From Elymus sibiricus (lineage: Eukaryota; Streptophyta; Magnoliopsida; Poales; Poaceae), in assembly GCA_039707655.1 (NCBI GenBank), contig CM077664.1, positions 22,556,781-22,620,780 on the forward strand: 64,000 nt of DNA, read 5' to 3'. The notes beneath the pieces are model-generated. The model was not told where the DNA came from. It saw only the letters and a program-made list of their open reading frames with translations, and ran no database searches. A program made the position numbers and the translations under genes. Of this stretch, positions 1 through 12,042 are shown piece by piece. The first letter of the stretch is position 1; the number at the start of each line of letters is the position of its first letter.

Positions 1-3
1 CTT

Positions 4-2535
4 TCAAGAATCCATTCTTGACACCAGATGCATAGCACTACATAAGATATTAGTTCTTCTTAGGCACCCACATCTATTTGGGTCCCTTTGACGCAATTGA
101 GGAAATCTAAACACTTGAAGACTCAGGAATCGAAGCATTAGAGCGCTTCGGAGTAGATGAGTTAGAGTAATCGAATGACTATGCAACAAAATTCTTCAAA
201 GATTTATGCACATAAAAGTTCGAGGAATGATGAACATATGCATTAGATGTAGATTCATCAGCATAGCCCCTTGAGAACTTAGCAGGATAGCCATATGATG
301 ACTTTTGACCATTTGTCCTCAAAGCATTTTGCTTTGAGGCATTCCTGTTCTTCTGAGGAACCATATGTTCACCCAGATGGTCTTCTACGGAGGTCCATTC
401 CTGCAGTTAGGTCCAATATACCTGGCAAATACCTCACCATGTTGGTTGTTGAATAACTTATAGCTAGAGTCAAAGGACTAATGCATTGTGGAATAATCTT
501 TGCATTCATAACCAGAAAGGAGAGTGGGATCAACTGACTTCCATCATCCAAGAACAAAGCTTGTCTTGGGATATTGCTTAGGTGTCCAATAGGAACCATC
601 AACATTTATGTTCCTCGAGAAGCCTAACCCTCCTTTCCTCGGGTTTTTATTCAGAATTTGCTTCTTGAGGATATAAGATAGGGCTTGCTGACCCTTGAGG
701 CTTTTATACAAGCCAACATCAAGTAAAGTCTTCAATCTAGCATTCTTATTCATAATGTTTGCGGTTTCCTCAGCAGAGGGGTTAGTAACCATAGTATCAT
801 TTCAAGAACTAGATATGACATTAGCAGTAGCATTTGCAGAATTGCTATTTTTAGTATTTTAAAATTCAGGTGATGACTTAGCATTTGATAGAGCAATGCA
901 TTTTAAACAAGGAGGAACAAAACCTTCTTGATCAGCACTGATTTGCTATGCGAGGAGTGAATCATTTTGACACTTCAAACCACCATGAACCACTTTCAGG
1001 GATTCAAGTTCTTGTTTCCTTTTGAGGAACTCAAGACAAAGCTTGTCATAATCACCTGAAAGAGTTTCATGATGACCATTAAGTTCATCAAACCTTGACT
1101 GAAGAATTTTAAATTTCTTAGTCAATGCCTAATTCTTTTCCATTTCCTCGACCGACATATCTTCTTGTTCATCAAGATTTTTCTGTTGCTTCTTGACAGT
1201 TGAAGCAAGCTTTGTGTAACTAGGTTTTAGTTCTTCAAGCTCATCACTAAGCAAGTAATCATAACAATCATCAAAAGTAGAATTCTTTGAATGTACCTTG
1301 GATCCTTTAGCCATGAAGCACATTGGTCCTTCATCATCACTGCTCGGGGTGTCGAAGATGGATCGACGAATGGGCGATGAAGCACGTGCAATTCCCACCA
1401 TCCCAGATTCAGAATCGGATGAAGAAGATAGTAGAGAAGCTTCTAAAGAAGATGAGTCCTCTGCCTCAGAGTCCATTTCCTTTCTGAGGTACGCATGAGC
1501 CTTGTGCTTGTCTTTCTTGTTATTCTTTGACTTGGAGCTGCTCTCTTTCTTCTAATGCTTTTCTTTCTTGTGCTTCTTGTCAGATCCATCTTTCTTGTCA
1601 TCTTTCTTGCTTCTTCTTTCCTTCTTGCGTTCTTCCTTGAGAACAGGGCAATTGGCGATGTAGTGCTCGGGTTCTTTGTATTTGAAGCACGTGTCTTTCT
1701 TCTGATCACTTGCGGAACTTGCACTTTTCTTTGACTCATTCTTCTTATAGCAACTGCTCTTCTGGAATCTGTTGAATATCTTCACCAGTAGAGCGAGATC
1801 TTTGCAAATTGATTCCTTATCAACTGACCCATCAGATGAATCTTCAGATTCTTCGGTCGAGGAGTCACCTTTTGACTTCAATGCATGACTTCTTCGAGAA
1901 CTTGAGCCATAAAGTTCCTTCTTTTCATCCATGGTCATCTCATGCATCGTAAGCCTTTCGAGCACATCTGAAGGAGTCAGGTTCTTGAAATTAGCACGTT
2001 TTTGAATGAGAGTGCAAAGAGTATCAAACTTTTCATTCGGAGATCTCAGCGGTTTGTTCACAATGACAATGTTGGTGACCTCATAGGCACTGAGTCCTTG
2101 AAGTTCATTTGTGATAGTTATTAGTCTTGAGCAAGTGTCATTTATAGTTTCCCCATCATGTCTATTGTAGCAATTGAGTTTGCTTCAAAAAATATCGAGT
2201 CTTGATTCTTTTTTCGATAAAGTGCCTTCATTTACTTCTTGAAGAATATCCCAAATTTCCTTCACATACGTTAGAGTATTGATGCAGCCAAATTGTTCTT
2301 CACTGAGAGAATTGAATAGAATGTCACAGGCTTGTGAGTCCAACTGCTTGTTCCTGAGGTCTTCAGCGATGAGCTCATTCTCGTTGAGGACCAGGAAGCC
2401 TTCTTGAACAATTTTCCATAGAGCGGGATCGATGGCCTTCGGATGGGTGTGCATCTTGAGCTTCCAATAAGGATAATTCTTCCCATGAAACATGGGTCTC
2501 TTGGTAGATCCTCGAAAATTCCCTGTAGTCGACAT
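4..2535 (-). pseudogene. gag: Copia gag polyprotein (UBN2/DUF4219-like), degenerate
   Basis: Gag forms the virus-like particle that packages element RNA. The reading frame starts at ATG 2535 in a typical Copia gag context (GNFRGSTKRPMFHGKNYPYW near residue 5) and continues through a UBN2-like helical region. An in-frame TGA at 2182-2184 interrupts it; the same frame then stays open to about 1552 with normal gag content, and again over 1129-1476 and 544-792. A lysine-rich stretch contains a zinc-knuckle relic (CFKYKEPEHYIANC, about 1670-1640) in which the second cysteine of CX2CX4HX4C is replaced by tyrosine. The left part (179-364) is in another frame, so an indel is likely there. I regard it as an inactive gag; downstream pol is outside the window. 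Confidence 0.75.
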
Positions 2536-2586
2536 ACCTACACTTCCAGGTGGTTAAACCAAACCACAGAGACAAGGGGAGTACCT

Positions 2587-2600
2587 TGCTCTGATACCAA
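2587..2600 (-). promoter_or_regulatory. Primer binding site, initiator-Met tRNA type
   Basis: Minus-strand TTGGTATCAGAGCAAGG begins one base inside the LTR. The TGGTATCAGAGC core is the standard Copia PBS complementary to the 3' end of initiator methionine tRNA. Confidence 0.85.
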
Positions 2601-2601
2601 T

Positions 2602-4048
2602 TGAAGGATCGAAGTATAATGACTAGAGGGGAGTGAATAGGTGTTTCAAACAAACTCTTCAGAATATAGAAATTCTTCGGTAAACTGAAGACTAATAGAT
2701 TGAAACTAAAGTAGTGCTGAGGAATTCTAGCAAGATAGGCAGCAGAACCTTGAAGCATGCAATGAAACGACTAAGTATAAAATGCACTATGAAGACTTAG
2801 ATACGATAGAAATGGAGTAAACAAAGCAATAGTATGCAACGAAACTGAACTAGCATAACAGGGATAAAGTCTTCACAGGAAACAGCGAGTACAACACTTA
2901 ACAGAATTAAGCAGCGGAATAAAGTACTCAGAAAGTCTTCATAGCAATCATAGAGAAAGAGGAAGGCAGGAATTCTTCGAAACACAACAATCTGCAGTAG
3001 GTAAGAGTATCGAAGAATAGAACCCGTGAGCTCGGTGAAGACACAAAGAATTGATTACCCAAGTTCAAACTGTTGGCAACAGTTCTACATCTTGGTTGGA
3101 GAGGCTGAGCCATAGCTCTGAGGACACACCAGTCCTCGCCTTGTTCTCCTTGAGCTAAGTTCCTCGGGACTCGCCCAACACTCGAGGTTGATCTCTGGAC
3201 CGATACAAACTTGTTCTTCGGTGACACAGACTGGATGTTCTGAACGACGCCTAAACATCTAGAGGATTCCAGTTCCTCAAGAGAAACATGTCACAAGCTA
3301 GGCTTGATCAGATTCTTCGGTGGTGCTCAATCACTTTTCAATTCTTCGGTTCTGGTGGTTTTCCTTACTTATGATTGGATCAAAATCTGTGCGAGGAGGG
3401 AAGCTCACTGCTTACACTTGGCAAATTTACTCTCAAGCAACCACCCACTATCTACGGGGGTAGGAAGTTATTTATAGCCGCGGTTCAGCGCAGGTTACTG
3501 TGGTGACCATTGGAGGGAGGCGCCCACCAATGTGCTGGCGATAGCGGGCACAACGGTAACATTTTGAACAGCATGTTCATCGGGTTCCGAAGAACCTGGG
3601 ACAACCTCACGGGCAGGTTTCCTAACTCCTCAGGGAAGAATCTAACTCGGGTGTCCTAAAGAATTAACTTCAACACAGGAGCTAGAAGGCTCACTTGAAC
3701 AAGAGATTTCCATGTCCTCACTGACAAGTGTAGATAGGTTCGATTGAGCACACACACGAAGACTTTCAGTCTTGCTTCACTTAGACCCCCCTTAATAGTA
3801 CGGTTTGCTCTACGACGGAATGAAGAATTAAAGAAACTAGTAAATAAAATCTACTCTTCGGCCTTCAATTCTTCATTAGGCATTCCGAAGACTTTCATGT
3901 TCTCTCAACATTTTTAGGGGTCATCACCCACTGGTTAAACCAAATCCTCAGGGACTTTCACCTGTGTATACTCACAAAGACATTAGTCCGTTAACCATTT
4001 TGTCATTAATCATTAAAACCCACCGAGGGGGCACTAGATCCACTTACA
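2602..4048 (-). repeat. 5' LTR of the Copia element
   Basis: About 1.45 kb. On the plus strand it starts TGAAGGATCG next to the PBS and ends CACTTACA, giving the expected TG...CA termini. The outer end (minus sense TGTAAGTGGATCTAGTGCCC) resembles LTR starts common in Triticeae Copia elements. The bases just outside are CGATG; the partner target duplication is off the left edge. Confidence 0.75.
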
Positions 4049-4730
4049 CGATGGCTTATGTAGAGCTTAGTCATCTTGCATGGCCATTGGCCTCCTTATA
4101 TTCAGGTGGAGAGGTGGTGGTTGACCCAGAGTCCTTCCCAGATGTGTCTCTCCTCTTCATCTCCAAGTTGGATAGGCTTGCCACGCTTGAATACGGGTAC
4201 CTGCAAGGTATCTCCTAGAGTCCAGGTCAAACACGAAGTCAAGGTCTTTTGAACCTATATGAACCCCTAGGGTATTTTCGTATGTATATACGGTATAGAA
4301 TACGCCATGTATGACTATCCATCGACAACCGCCCATCAGTATGTCTAATGACGCCGCGACGGAATAATGAGGCCAACTCGAGTTGGGGGAAAGAACCCTT
4401 GGGTTCACCGAACCACCGTCGCGGCGTGAATTGCGCATGGTGATGTAAAGATTCAAGTTCGCTAGCTCCCATGTGTCATCTAAGTGTTTGAACCCAGATG
4501 TATGTTCCGGCGAGTCGTTAAGGAAACAATGTTCATGGACGCGGAGCTGGGTCATAGGTCCCAGATAACTATCAGCGCAGAGCCGAGGCGCGTGTTTTCG
4601 AAGAGTCGCTGCCCCTTGGGCACTTTATCTTTTATTAGCCGAAGAGTTATTACGCCGTTGTGCTGCGTTGCAGTATTTTCGGGTTTTTGACGGATTTAGC
4701 GTGCTTCCCCTTAGTCTTGCATAGTGGTGG
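4049..4730. other. Unassigned non-coding DNA
   Basis: No convincing gene or element boundary. Short open frames on both strands (for example 4157-4555 minus) show no family resemblance. The DNA is probably an old gypsy-derived segment that the Copia element entered. Confidence 0.4.
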
Positions 4731-4741
4731 ATCCGTAGACC

Positions 4742-4972
4742 CCAAGCACCTAACCCAGACTCGCTGGTCCATCGGGTGAGGAACTCGAGATTCCTGCACA
4801 TTCATGAGCTCGTTAATTCCGAGCACCGCATGTGGACTCATTGGTCCATGGAGTAAGAATGTTGAGGTAGCACTCGGAGTAGAGTACCCGCCAATCCCAA
4901 GCACCATGCTAGGACATACTGGCCCACCGGGTGAGGAGCTCGAGTAGATCGGACACTCGGAGGTGATGCTAA
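4742..4972. repeat. About 77-bp minisatellite, three units
   Basis: Three diverged copies of a unit containing (c)caagcacc, a gg-cc(c)a(t/c)cgggtgag box and gagctcgag start at about 4742, 4819 and 4897. The spacing of 77-78 bp is regular. It belongs to the CTCGG-rich sequence typical of Triticeae gypsy LTR or untranslated regions. Confidence 0.6.
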
Positions 4973-5018
4973 GGTTTCGATGCTTTTTCCGTTCTCTGAA
5001 CCCTTTTTGAGAAACCTT

Positions 5019-5191
5019 TTTGAATTGAAAAATCCTGATACGAGCATTGGGAACTTGACTTTGAATTGAGAAATCCCGACGCGAGTATTGGGAACTCAAC
5101 TTTGAATTGAGAAATCCCGATGCGATTATTGGGAACTCGCCTTTGAATTGAGAAATCCTGATGCGAGTTATTAGATACTTACTTTGAATTT
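5019..5191. repeat. 41-bp tandem repeat, four to five units
   Basis: The word TTTGAATTG recurs at 5019, 5060, 5101, 5142 and 5183, an exact 41-bp period. Each full unit reads roughly TTTGAATTGAGAAATCCCGA followed by TGCGAGTATTGGGAACTC. Unit differences are mostly single substitutions. Confidence 0.9.
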
Positions 5192-5199
5192 AGAATGAT

Positions 5200-6377
5200 C
5201 AAACTGATTTGGCTAATGCGCTTCTCTCAGGATGAACATCTCCAATCCCGGAAACCATCGGCGTGGAGTCAAGATGCGGGTTCATGAGAGCCATCGGCAT
5301 GAGGCCGAGACGCAGTGGCCTTTTGCTTTTGCTGTGTTCCCTATTGTAAGGTTAGGTGCTTGCCATGTCGTCATGTTTCGAGTTTGGATCGTGTGTCTGA
5401 GTCCTTGTTTCTCCGCGGCATATCGAGGCGATAAGCCATCACGCCTGCCCTGTGAGCCCCCGACTATTGTGTGAGTTGAGGAACTCGGATGGATAGTCAG
5501 TAAGCAAAGTCAATGTTTTCGAGGAGGCAGAATACAAGCCCCCGCCCGCGCGAGTTGAGTAATTCGATAATGCGGTTCCAGGGATGAATACGGTCTGAAC
5601 CTGTGCTACCGACGGTAAACTCGGGTTTGCGTAGGATTTTGATAATGGGACCCACATGCCGCATCTGGAATAAGTCGTGGATTGTAGCGAGGATGAGGTC
5701 GCGGACGAAGTTGCGCATGCATAGTCATATCCCAGGTCATGGATGTTGCCGTAGATGCCATTGTCGCCGAAGTCACGAACGAAGGCGGGGATGGAGTCGG
5801 GTAAGCAGCTGTGGACATAGCCTCGGATGAAGTCATGGACGCGGCCGCTGATGAAGTCGCGCACGGAGTCACGGACATGGTAACCCTTGTGTGACACGAG
5901 GTCCTCGCCAGGGTTGTGAGTGAAGTCACGTATTAAGTTCTTGGTCGAAGTCACTAACGGAGTTACAATCGAACTCGGTTTTGTGGACGCAGTCGCACCT
6001 AGACGCCAATAGCAAGTCGGTAATTGAAGGTTTACCAGACATTGCGCCAATGGATTGAGCTGAAATTTAGTAGGCCTACGAACGAGGAGGTTGTGCATGG
6101 TTTGACTAGACCGATGTCCAAACGGAAGTTAATGTGTCATTTTGCCTCGTTCTGAAGATAGGATATCAAAAGTGAACAATGTGACAAGTTACGGGATGAA
6201 AAACATATTTATCTCTAAATACTGGGAAGTTTGTTAGTGTTTACTAAGCTCATTTGTCCAAATAAGCGCCTTAGAAGAACCATGTCGTTACATGAATAGT
6301 CTTTTTTATTCAGTAATTTAAGACCAGCATTTGACCATTTGTGCACAACTCTGTTGACATTGGCGCTTTAGTCATTG
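5200..6377. other. Gypsy-like non-coding DNA with short-period repeats; CACTA left flank
   Basis: From about 5680 to 5930 the sequence repeats a GATGAAGTCxxGGACG motif with roughly 12/24-bp spacing. Read on the minus strand it opens a 219-codon frame (5439-6098) with repeated V-x-D-F-I-x-G-x-V-H, which I attribute to the repeat rather than to a gene. From 6100 to 6377 the DNA is ordinary A/T-rich sequence ending in the TTG target site of the CACTA element. Confidence 0.5.
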
Positions 6378-6397
6378 CACTAGTAGAAAACCTACCT

Positions 6398-6668
6398 TTG
6401 ATCCGGAGCATTAGTCCCGGCCGGGTATGGGCCCGGGACTAATGTGATCATTAGTCCCGGTTCCAACGGCTAGGAGCGGACGGGGGCACGGCCCCCTTTA
6501 GTCCCGGTTCAATTGGGACCTATAGTCCCGGTTGGTGATACCAACCGGGACTAAAGGGGTGGTGGCAGGCTGAGGCCCCTGCGAGCACCTTTAGTCCCGA
6601 TTGGTATCACCAACCGGGACTACAGATGGACCTTTAGTCCCGGTTTGTATAACCAACCGGGACTAAAG
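6398..6668. repeat. CACTA left subterminal repeat array
   Basis: Many direct and inverted copies of (T)TTAGTCCCGGTTGGT lie between 6408 and 6668, several as hairpins (for example 6597-6627 and 6631-6668). In En/Spm-type elements such arrays bind the element-encoded DNA-binding protein. The array stops about 8 bp before a TATA box. Confidence 0.85.
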
Positions 6669-6675
6669 ATCTCCC

Positions 6676-6684
6676 TATATATAG
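6676..6684 (+). promoter_or_regulatory. TATA box for the first CACTA transcription unit
   Basis: TATATATAG lies immediately downstream of the last left subterminal hairpin and upstream of a C/T-rich leader (about 6700-6780). Position and context fit the core promoter for the transposase-side transcripts. Inferred from sequence only. Confidence 0.6.
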
Positions 6685-7170
6685 ATGCTTCGTCCAGCCC
6701 GAGCCCAAGCTCTCATTTCTCTCCTCTCTGTTTCCTTCCCCTAGCTCGAGCTCATCCTCCATTGTTGCCAAGATTTGTCAAGATTGGAGGCACCCCATCT
6801 ATCCAAGGGTTCCAAAAGGTTAGCAACTTCATCCTTTCATCTCTCATTGCTAGTTTAGCTCGTTTCATGCTCTAAGTATAGTGATTTGTGTGTTTTAGTT
6901 TGGGAGTAATTATATAGGAGTTTATTTGATTTATATGCAATTTGAGCTCAAATTAACTTCTTAGTTTGCATATGTGTAGGTGTGGTTTACTTAGTGCCTT
7001 CCCGTCCCCATCCTCACCGCCGTCGATCGCCCGCAACGTCCCGTCGCCGGCACCACCTTGGTGAGCCTCTTGTTCTTATCCTTTTTGTAAAAAAAAATCT
7101 TATTTGTATGATTTAGATAGTTACTTGTATAATTTTCTTACATGTATGATTGTTTGTTATACATAGTGCC

Positions 7171-7613
7171 ATGGTTTTGATATCTGTCCCCGTCGGCCCT
7201 CGTCCGGTTTATGATTCCGATGTGGTATATTATCTTTTATAACTATTTATTGCATTTCGTGTTTATGACAATTATGCCCATCAAGTTGACATAGATATTT
7301 TTATCTAGGAGGTATGTGAACCGAAAATTACAACCGACCCTCTTGTTGAGAAGTTAAATTTAGTTGAAAAAGAAAACGAGTATTTGAAAGAAAAATTGAA
7401 AAGAATTGAAGAAGAGAAGATGAAATTGGAGTTGTATGTTGCCGATGTCGTCGATGATCACAAGATCAAGATGGATGCAATGCGCTTGAAGATTAGAAAG
7501 ATTAGAAATATGTCATTAATAAAGAGGCTTGGTATCATTATGCTGTTGGATCAATTATTACCTTAGTTGCGATTTTGATTGCATTTGTTGTTGCATTTAA
7601 ATGCTTTAGCTAG
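7171..7613 (+). pseudogene. Small coiled-coil protein with C-terminal membrane segment (CACTA accessory ORF)
   Basis: Two exons are visible. ATG 7171 to 7224 ends at a GTATAT donor; the second exon begins at 7309 after CTAG, in phase. The second exon encodes a charged heptad-rich helix (EKLNLVEKENEYLKEKLKRI, then EEEKMKLELYVADVVDDHKI), then a basic linker. About 7512 a one-base shift moves the frame; in the new frame it ends with a hydrophobic stretch (YAVGSIITLVAILIAFVVAF) and stops at 7611-7613. The layout is that of a short tail-anchored protein. It lies just upstream of the transposase, possibly on the same primary transcript. I recall similar ORFs in Triticeae CACTA elements but know of no assigned function. 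Start and first exon are inferred from splice-like signals. Confidence 0.55.
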
Positions 7614-7704
7614 ATAGTTGTATGTTGTTTTATGAGAATAAGTGTGTATGAACTTTATGTATGAACTTGTATTAATTTGGTCTTTTCGATGTTGTGTAAT
7701 GAAG

Positions 7705-10700
7705 ATGAGCCGGCAATGGATGTACGATGACCGACGCTCTCCCCAGTTCATTAATGGCGTGCATAGTTTTCTGCGTGCGGCTGAGGCAAACAAGTGGAAA
7801 GGTTTTATGTGTTGTCCATGTGGTGTCTGTAAGAATGATAGGAATTACTCTACCTCAAAAGTCCTGCACAGCCACCTGCTTCAGTCCGGTTTCATGTCCG
7901 GCTATAACTGTTGGACCAAGCACGGAGAAAGAGGGGTTATAATGGAAGAGAATGAAGAAGAAGAGGATGATGACAACTATCCTATGTTCCCTGAATACGA
8001 TGGTACTAAAATGGGGGAAGAAGCTGAAGAAGAGGCATCAGATGAGCCCGCTGATGATCTTGGTCCGGCCATTGCTGATGCAAAGAGAAATTGCGTAAGT
8101 GAAAAGGAGAAGTTGAAGTTGCAGTGCATGTTAGAGGATCACAAAAAATTATTGTACCCAAATTGCGAAGATGACAAGAAAAAGCTGGGTACCACACTGG
8201 AATTGTTGCAATGGAAGGCAGAAAATGGTGTATCTGACAAGGGATTTGAAAAGTTGCTGAAAATGTTAAAGAAGATGCTTCCAAAGGACAATGAATTGCC
8301 CGACAGTACGTACGAAGAAAAGATGGTTGTCTGCCCTCTAGGATTAGAGGTGCAGAAGATACATGCATGCCCTAATGACTGCATCCCTCTACCGCGGTGA
8401 GGAGTACGAGAATTTAAATGCATGCCCGGTATGCGGTGCATTGCGCTATAAGATCAGCCGCGATGACCCTGGTGATGTTGAGGGCGAGCGCCCCAGGAAG
8501 AGGGTTCCTGCCAAGGTGATGTGGTATGCTTCTATAATACCACGGTTGAAACGTTTGTTCCAAAACAAAGAGCATGCCAAGTTGTTGCGATGGCACAAAG
8601 AAGACCGTAAGAAAGACAGGATGTTGAGAGTACCCGCTGATGGGTCGCAGTGGAGAAAAATCGAGAGAAAGTGGCCGGAGTTTGCAGCTGACGCAAGGAA
8701 CTTATGGTTTGGTATAAGTGCAGATGGCATTAAGCCTTTTGGGGAGCAGAGCAGCAATCATAGCACCTGGCCTATGACTCTATGTATCTATAACCTTCCT
8801 CCTTGGTTGTGCTTGAAGCGGAAGTTCATTATGATGCCAGTGCTCCTCCAAGGCCCTAAGCAACCCGGCAACGACATTGATGTGTACCTAAGGCTATTAG
8901 TTGAAGAACTTTTACAGTTGTGGGATATAAAAGGTGTACGTGTGTGGGATGAGCACAAACAGCAGGAATTTGACCTACGAGCGTTGCTGTTTGTAACCAT
9001 CAATGATTGGCCTGCTCTTAGTAACCTTTCAGGACAGACAAACAAGGGATACAATGCATGCACGCACTGTTTAGATGAGACTGAAAGAATATAGTTGGAT
9101 AAATGTAAAAAGAATGTGTACCTGGGACATCGTCGATTTCTTCCGATCAAGCATCTCTTAAGAAAGAAAGGCAAGCATTTCAAAGGTGAGGCAGATCACC
9201 GGAAGAAGCCTGACCACCGTACTGGTGATCATATACTTGATATGGTCAAGGATTTAAAAGTAATCTTTCAAAAGGGTCCTGGCAGACAATCTGTTCCGAA
9301 TGACGCTGACGGACACGCACCCATGTGGAAGAAGAAATCTATATTTTGGGACCTACCCTATTGGAAAGTCCTAGAGGTCCTCTCTGCAATCAACATGATG
9401 CATGTGATGAAGAATCTTTGGGTGAACCTGCTAGGCTTCTTGGGCGTGTATGGGAAGACAAAAGATACACAGGAGGCACGGGAGGACCAGCAACGTATGC
9501 ACGAAAAAGACGGCATGCATCCAAAGCAGTATCAAGGTCCTGCCAGCTACGCTCTTACCAAAGAAGAGAAGGAAATCTTTTTTGAATGCCTGCTCAGTAT
9601 GAAGGTCCCGTCTGGCTTCTCGTCGAATATAAAGGGAATAATAAATATGGCAGAGAAAAATATTCCAAAACCTAAAGTCTCATGACTGCCACATGATTAT
9701 GACGCAATTACTTCCGGTTGCATTGAGGGGGCTTCTACCGGAAAATGTTCGATTAGCCATTGTGAAGCTATGTGCATTCCTCAATGCAATTTCTCAGAAG
9801 GTAATCGATCCAGAAATCCTACCAAGGTTACAGAATGATTTGGTCCAATGGCTTGTCAGTTTCGAGTTGGTGTTCCCACCATCCTTCTTCAATATTATGA
9901 CGCACGTCCTAGTTCACCTAGTCGAAGAGATTACCATTCTGGGTCCTGTATTTCTACACAATATGTTCCACTTTGAGAGGTTCATGGGAGTCTTAAAGAA
10001 ATATGTTCATAACCATGCTAGGCCAGAAGGAAGCAGCCATGAAACAGAGGAGGTTATTGAGTTTTGTGTTGACTTTATTCCTGACCTTAAGCCGATTGGT
10101 GTTCCTGAATCGCGGCCTGAGGGGAGACTGGGTGGAAAAGGCACGCTAGGAAAGGATTCAGTAATATGTATGGACGGGCATTCTTTCACTCAAGCACACT
10201 ACACAGTTCTACAAAATTCCACCTTGGTGGCTCCGTATATCGAGGAACACATGGATATTGTATGCTCCAAGAACCCGGAGCAGTCTGACCCCTGGATTAA
10301 ACGTACACACATGGCGACTTTCGGCAGTTGGTTGCAAACACATCTCATGAATGACACCACTGTTGGAGATGAGCTGTACTTGTTGGCCAAGTCACCATCT
10401 TCGACTATATTGACTTTCAAAGGGTACGAGATAAATGGGAATACATTTTACACGATCGCCCAAGATAAAAAGAGCACCAACAAAAACAGTGGTGTCCGCT
10501 TTGATGCAACAAACAACAATAGGAAAAATGACACATATTATGGTTACATAGAGGAGATATGGGAACTTGACTATGGACCTTCTTTTAAGGTCCCTTTGTT
10601 TCGGTGCAAATGGGTCAATCTGACAGGAGGCGGGGTAATGGTAGACCCGCAGTACGGAATGACATGAGTGGATCTCAACAATCTTGGGTACACAGACGAA

Positions 10701-11036
10701 CCATTCGTCCTAGCCAATGATGTGGCGCAGGTTTTCTATGTGAAGGACATGTCTACCAAACCGAGAAAAAGAAAAGATAAGGAAGCGAATACATCATACG
10801 ATGAGCCAAAGCGCCACATAGTTCTTTCAGGGAAAAGAAACATCGTGGGAGTGGAGGACAAGATAGACATGTCAGAAGATTATGAAAAGTTTGATGAAAT
10901 TCCTCCCTTCACAGTGAAGACTGACCCAAGCATCCTGTTAAATAATCAAGATTCTCCATGGTTATGGCGCAATCATAAGCAAGGGTCACACGCGAAGAAA
11001 AAGTTTTATACCCCAAGATCCCACTCTGGGATGTGA
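7705..11036 (+). pseudogene. tnp2: TNP2-type CACTA transposase, frameshifted and stop-bearing
   Basis: This is the DDE-type transposase that cuts the element ends. ATG 7705 opens the transposase-associated domain (SRQWMYDDRRSPQFINGVHS, then a C-P-C-x2-C zinc motif and HGE). The transposase_21 core follows: HACPNDC, the ACPVC zinc pair, ADGIKPFG and FVTINDWPALSNLSGQ. Next come DUF4218-like (about 9690-10200) and DUF4216-like (about 10400-10720) regions. Four lesions break it: an extra C near 8385, a TAG at 9092-9094, an indel near 9664, and a TGA at 10665-10667. Otherwise the family sequence is near full length. The stop ending the last segment is at 11034-11036. It cannot make full-length enzyme as read. 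Confidence 0.9.
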
Positions 11037-11879
11037 CCGGCTTCACCGTCATCACTTTCTCTCTAGTGAGTTTCCGGACTTATGGCTGGAAAGTCCCACT
11101 TCGGACAAACCGGAGGGATTCTTTGTAAGAGTTAGGGTATATATGTGTTTTGGCATTTTGGCATTTGAAACATGATTTTTTAATAATTATTTATTAAGTT
11201 ATGAATTTTCAATTATTCCTGTCCTTTTAGTATTTTAATTATACATAGGAGTTAATCAATGCAATTATACAAAAGAGCTAAACAGAATCTGTTTTTGATT
11301 AAAACACCTATTTAAAATATCCTAAAAATTCCCAAATTGAACATACTGATAAAACACACTAATATTAAACAGCAGGAAACCAAAGTCAAAAGGATTAAAG
11401 TGAAAACAAAACCAAAGTCAAAAAAGTACTATTTTTTTTCCATAAACCAAATTCAAAATAAACTAAAAATAAATCACTAGATGCTACTGTATAAACAAAA
11501 CAATAAAAAAACAGTAGCAAAAATAATTACTCAAAAACCTATTTTTAATAAAAAGATATTACCAAAATAGTGTTTGAAGCAAATTTGAGCAAATTCAAAT
11601 TTAAACAACTCAAATTTGAAAACTAAGTGCACCAACAGAAACTTCATAATTTGGTGAACCCAATGCAAAAAGAATCACTCAATTCGGATCTATAAACTAA
11701 AAGATATTCAATTTCTAAAACAGAAACAAAATCTGAAAATAAAACAGAACAGAAAAAGGCTAAAACACTACTGGTCGAGCACTGGACACATGGCGGCTCC
11801 TGATTCGCTATGGGTGCGGGCGGTCTAAAACTATAGGTGGACGGCCGATCCACAAAAGAAAACAATTCGCGTTATTTGA
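11037..11879. other. A/T-rich region between the two CACTA genes
   Basis: This follows the transposase stop and has long A/T runs, consistent with 3' untranslated and intergenic sequence. No coding frame or repeat of note is seen until the internal subterminal-type array at 11880. Confidence 0.6.
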
Positions 11880-12036
11880 CTTTAGTCCCGGTTGCAAGCA
11901 CCAACCGGCACTAAAGGTTCCTTCTCCCGCGCTTAATTTGGGCCGCTGAAAAGAGACCTTTAGTCCCGGTTCGTGGCTGGCGCCGGGACTAAAGGTCCTT
12001 TAGTCCCGGTTCGTGGCTGGAGCTGGGACTAAAGGT
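11880..12036. repeat. Internal cluster of subterminal-type repeats in the CACTA element
   Basis: Copies of TTTAGTCCCGGTT in both orientations (11881-11916, 11960-11996, 11998-12034) form three hairpin-like pairs in the middle of the transposon. The same motif family makes up the two terminal arrays. The cluster ends just before a TATA box, copying the arrangement at the left end. Confidence 0.8.
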
Positions 12037-12042
12037 CGTGGC

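Larger units (their letters stand above)
1..4048 (-). mobile_element. Copia LTR retrotransposon, 5' part, cut by window edge
   Basis: A minus-strand Ty1/copia element of which only the 5' LTR (2602-4048), primer binding site and gag-side coding region lie in the window; pol and the 3' LTR would lie left of base 1. The LTR runs TG to CA and is followed directly, reading minus, by a PBS matching initiator-Met tRNA, which fixes orientation. The gag frame is interrupted by stop codons, so this copy is not autonomous. The 5-bp target duplication cannot be checked because one end is missing. Confidence 0.85.

Noticed and set aside
5439..6098. A 219-codon minus-strand protein
   Set aside because: Built mostly from the GATGAAGTC repeat and without recognisable domain.
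6645..6875. A 76-codon protein starting in the CACTA left array
   Set aside because: Covers the TATA box and leader; better explained as the 5' untranslated region.
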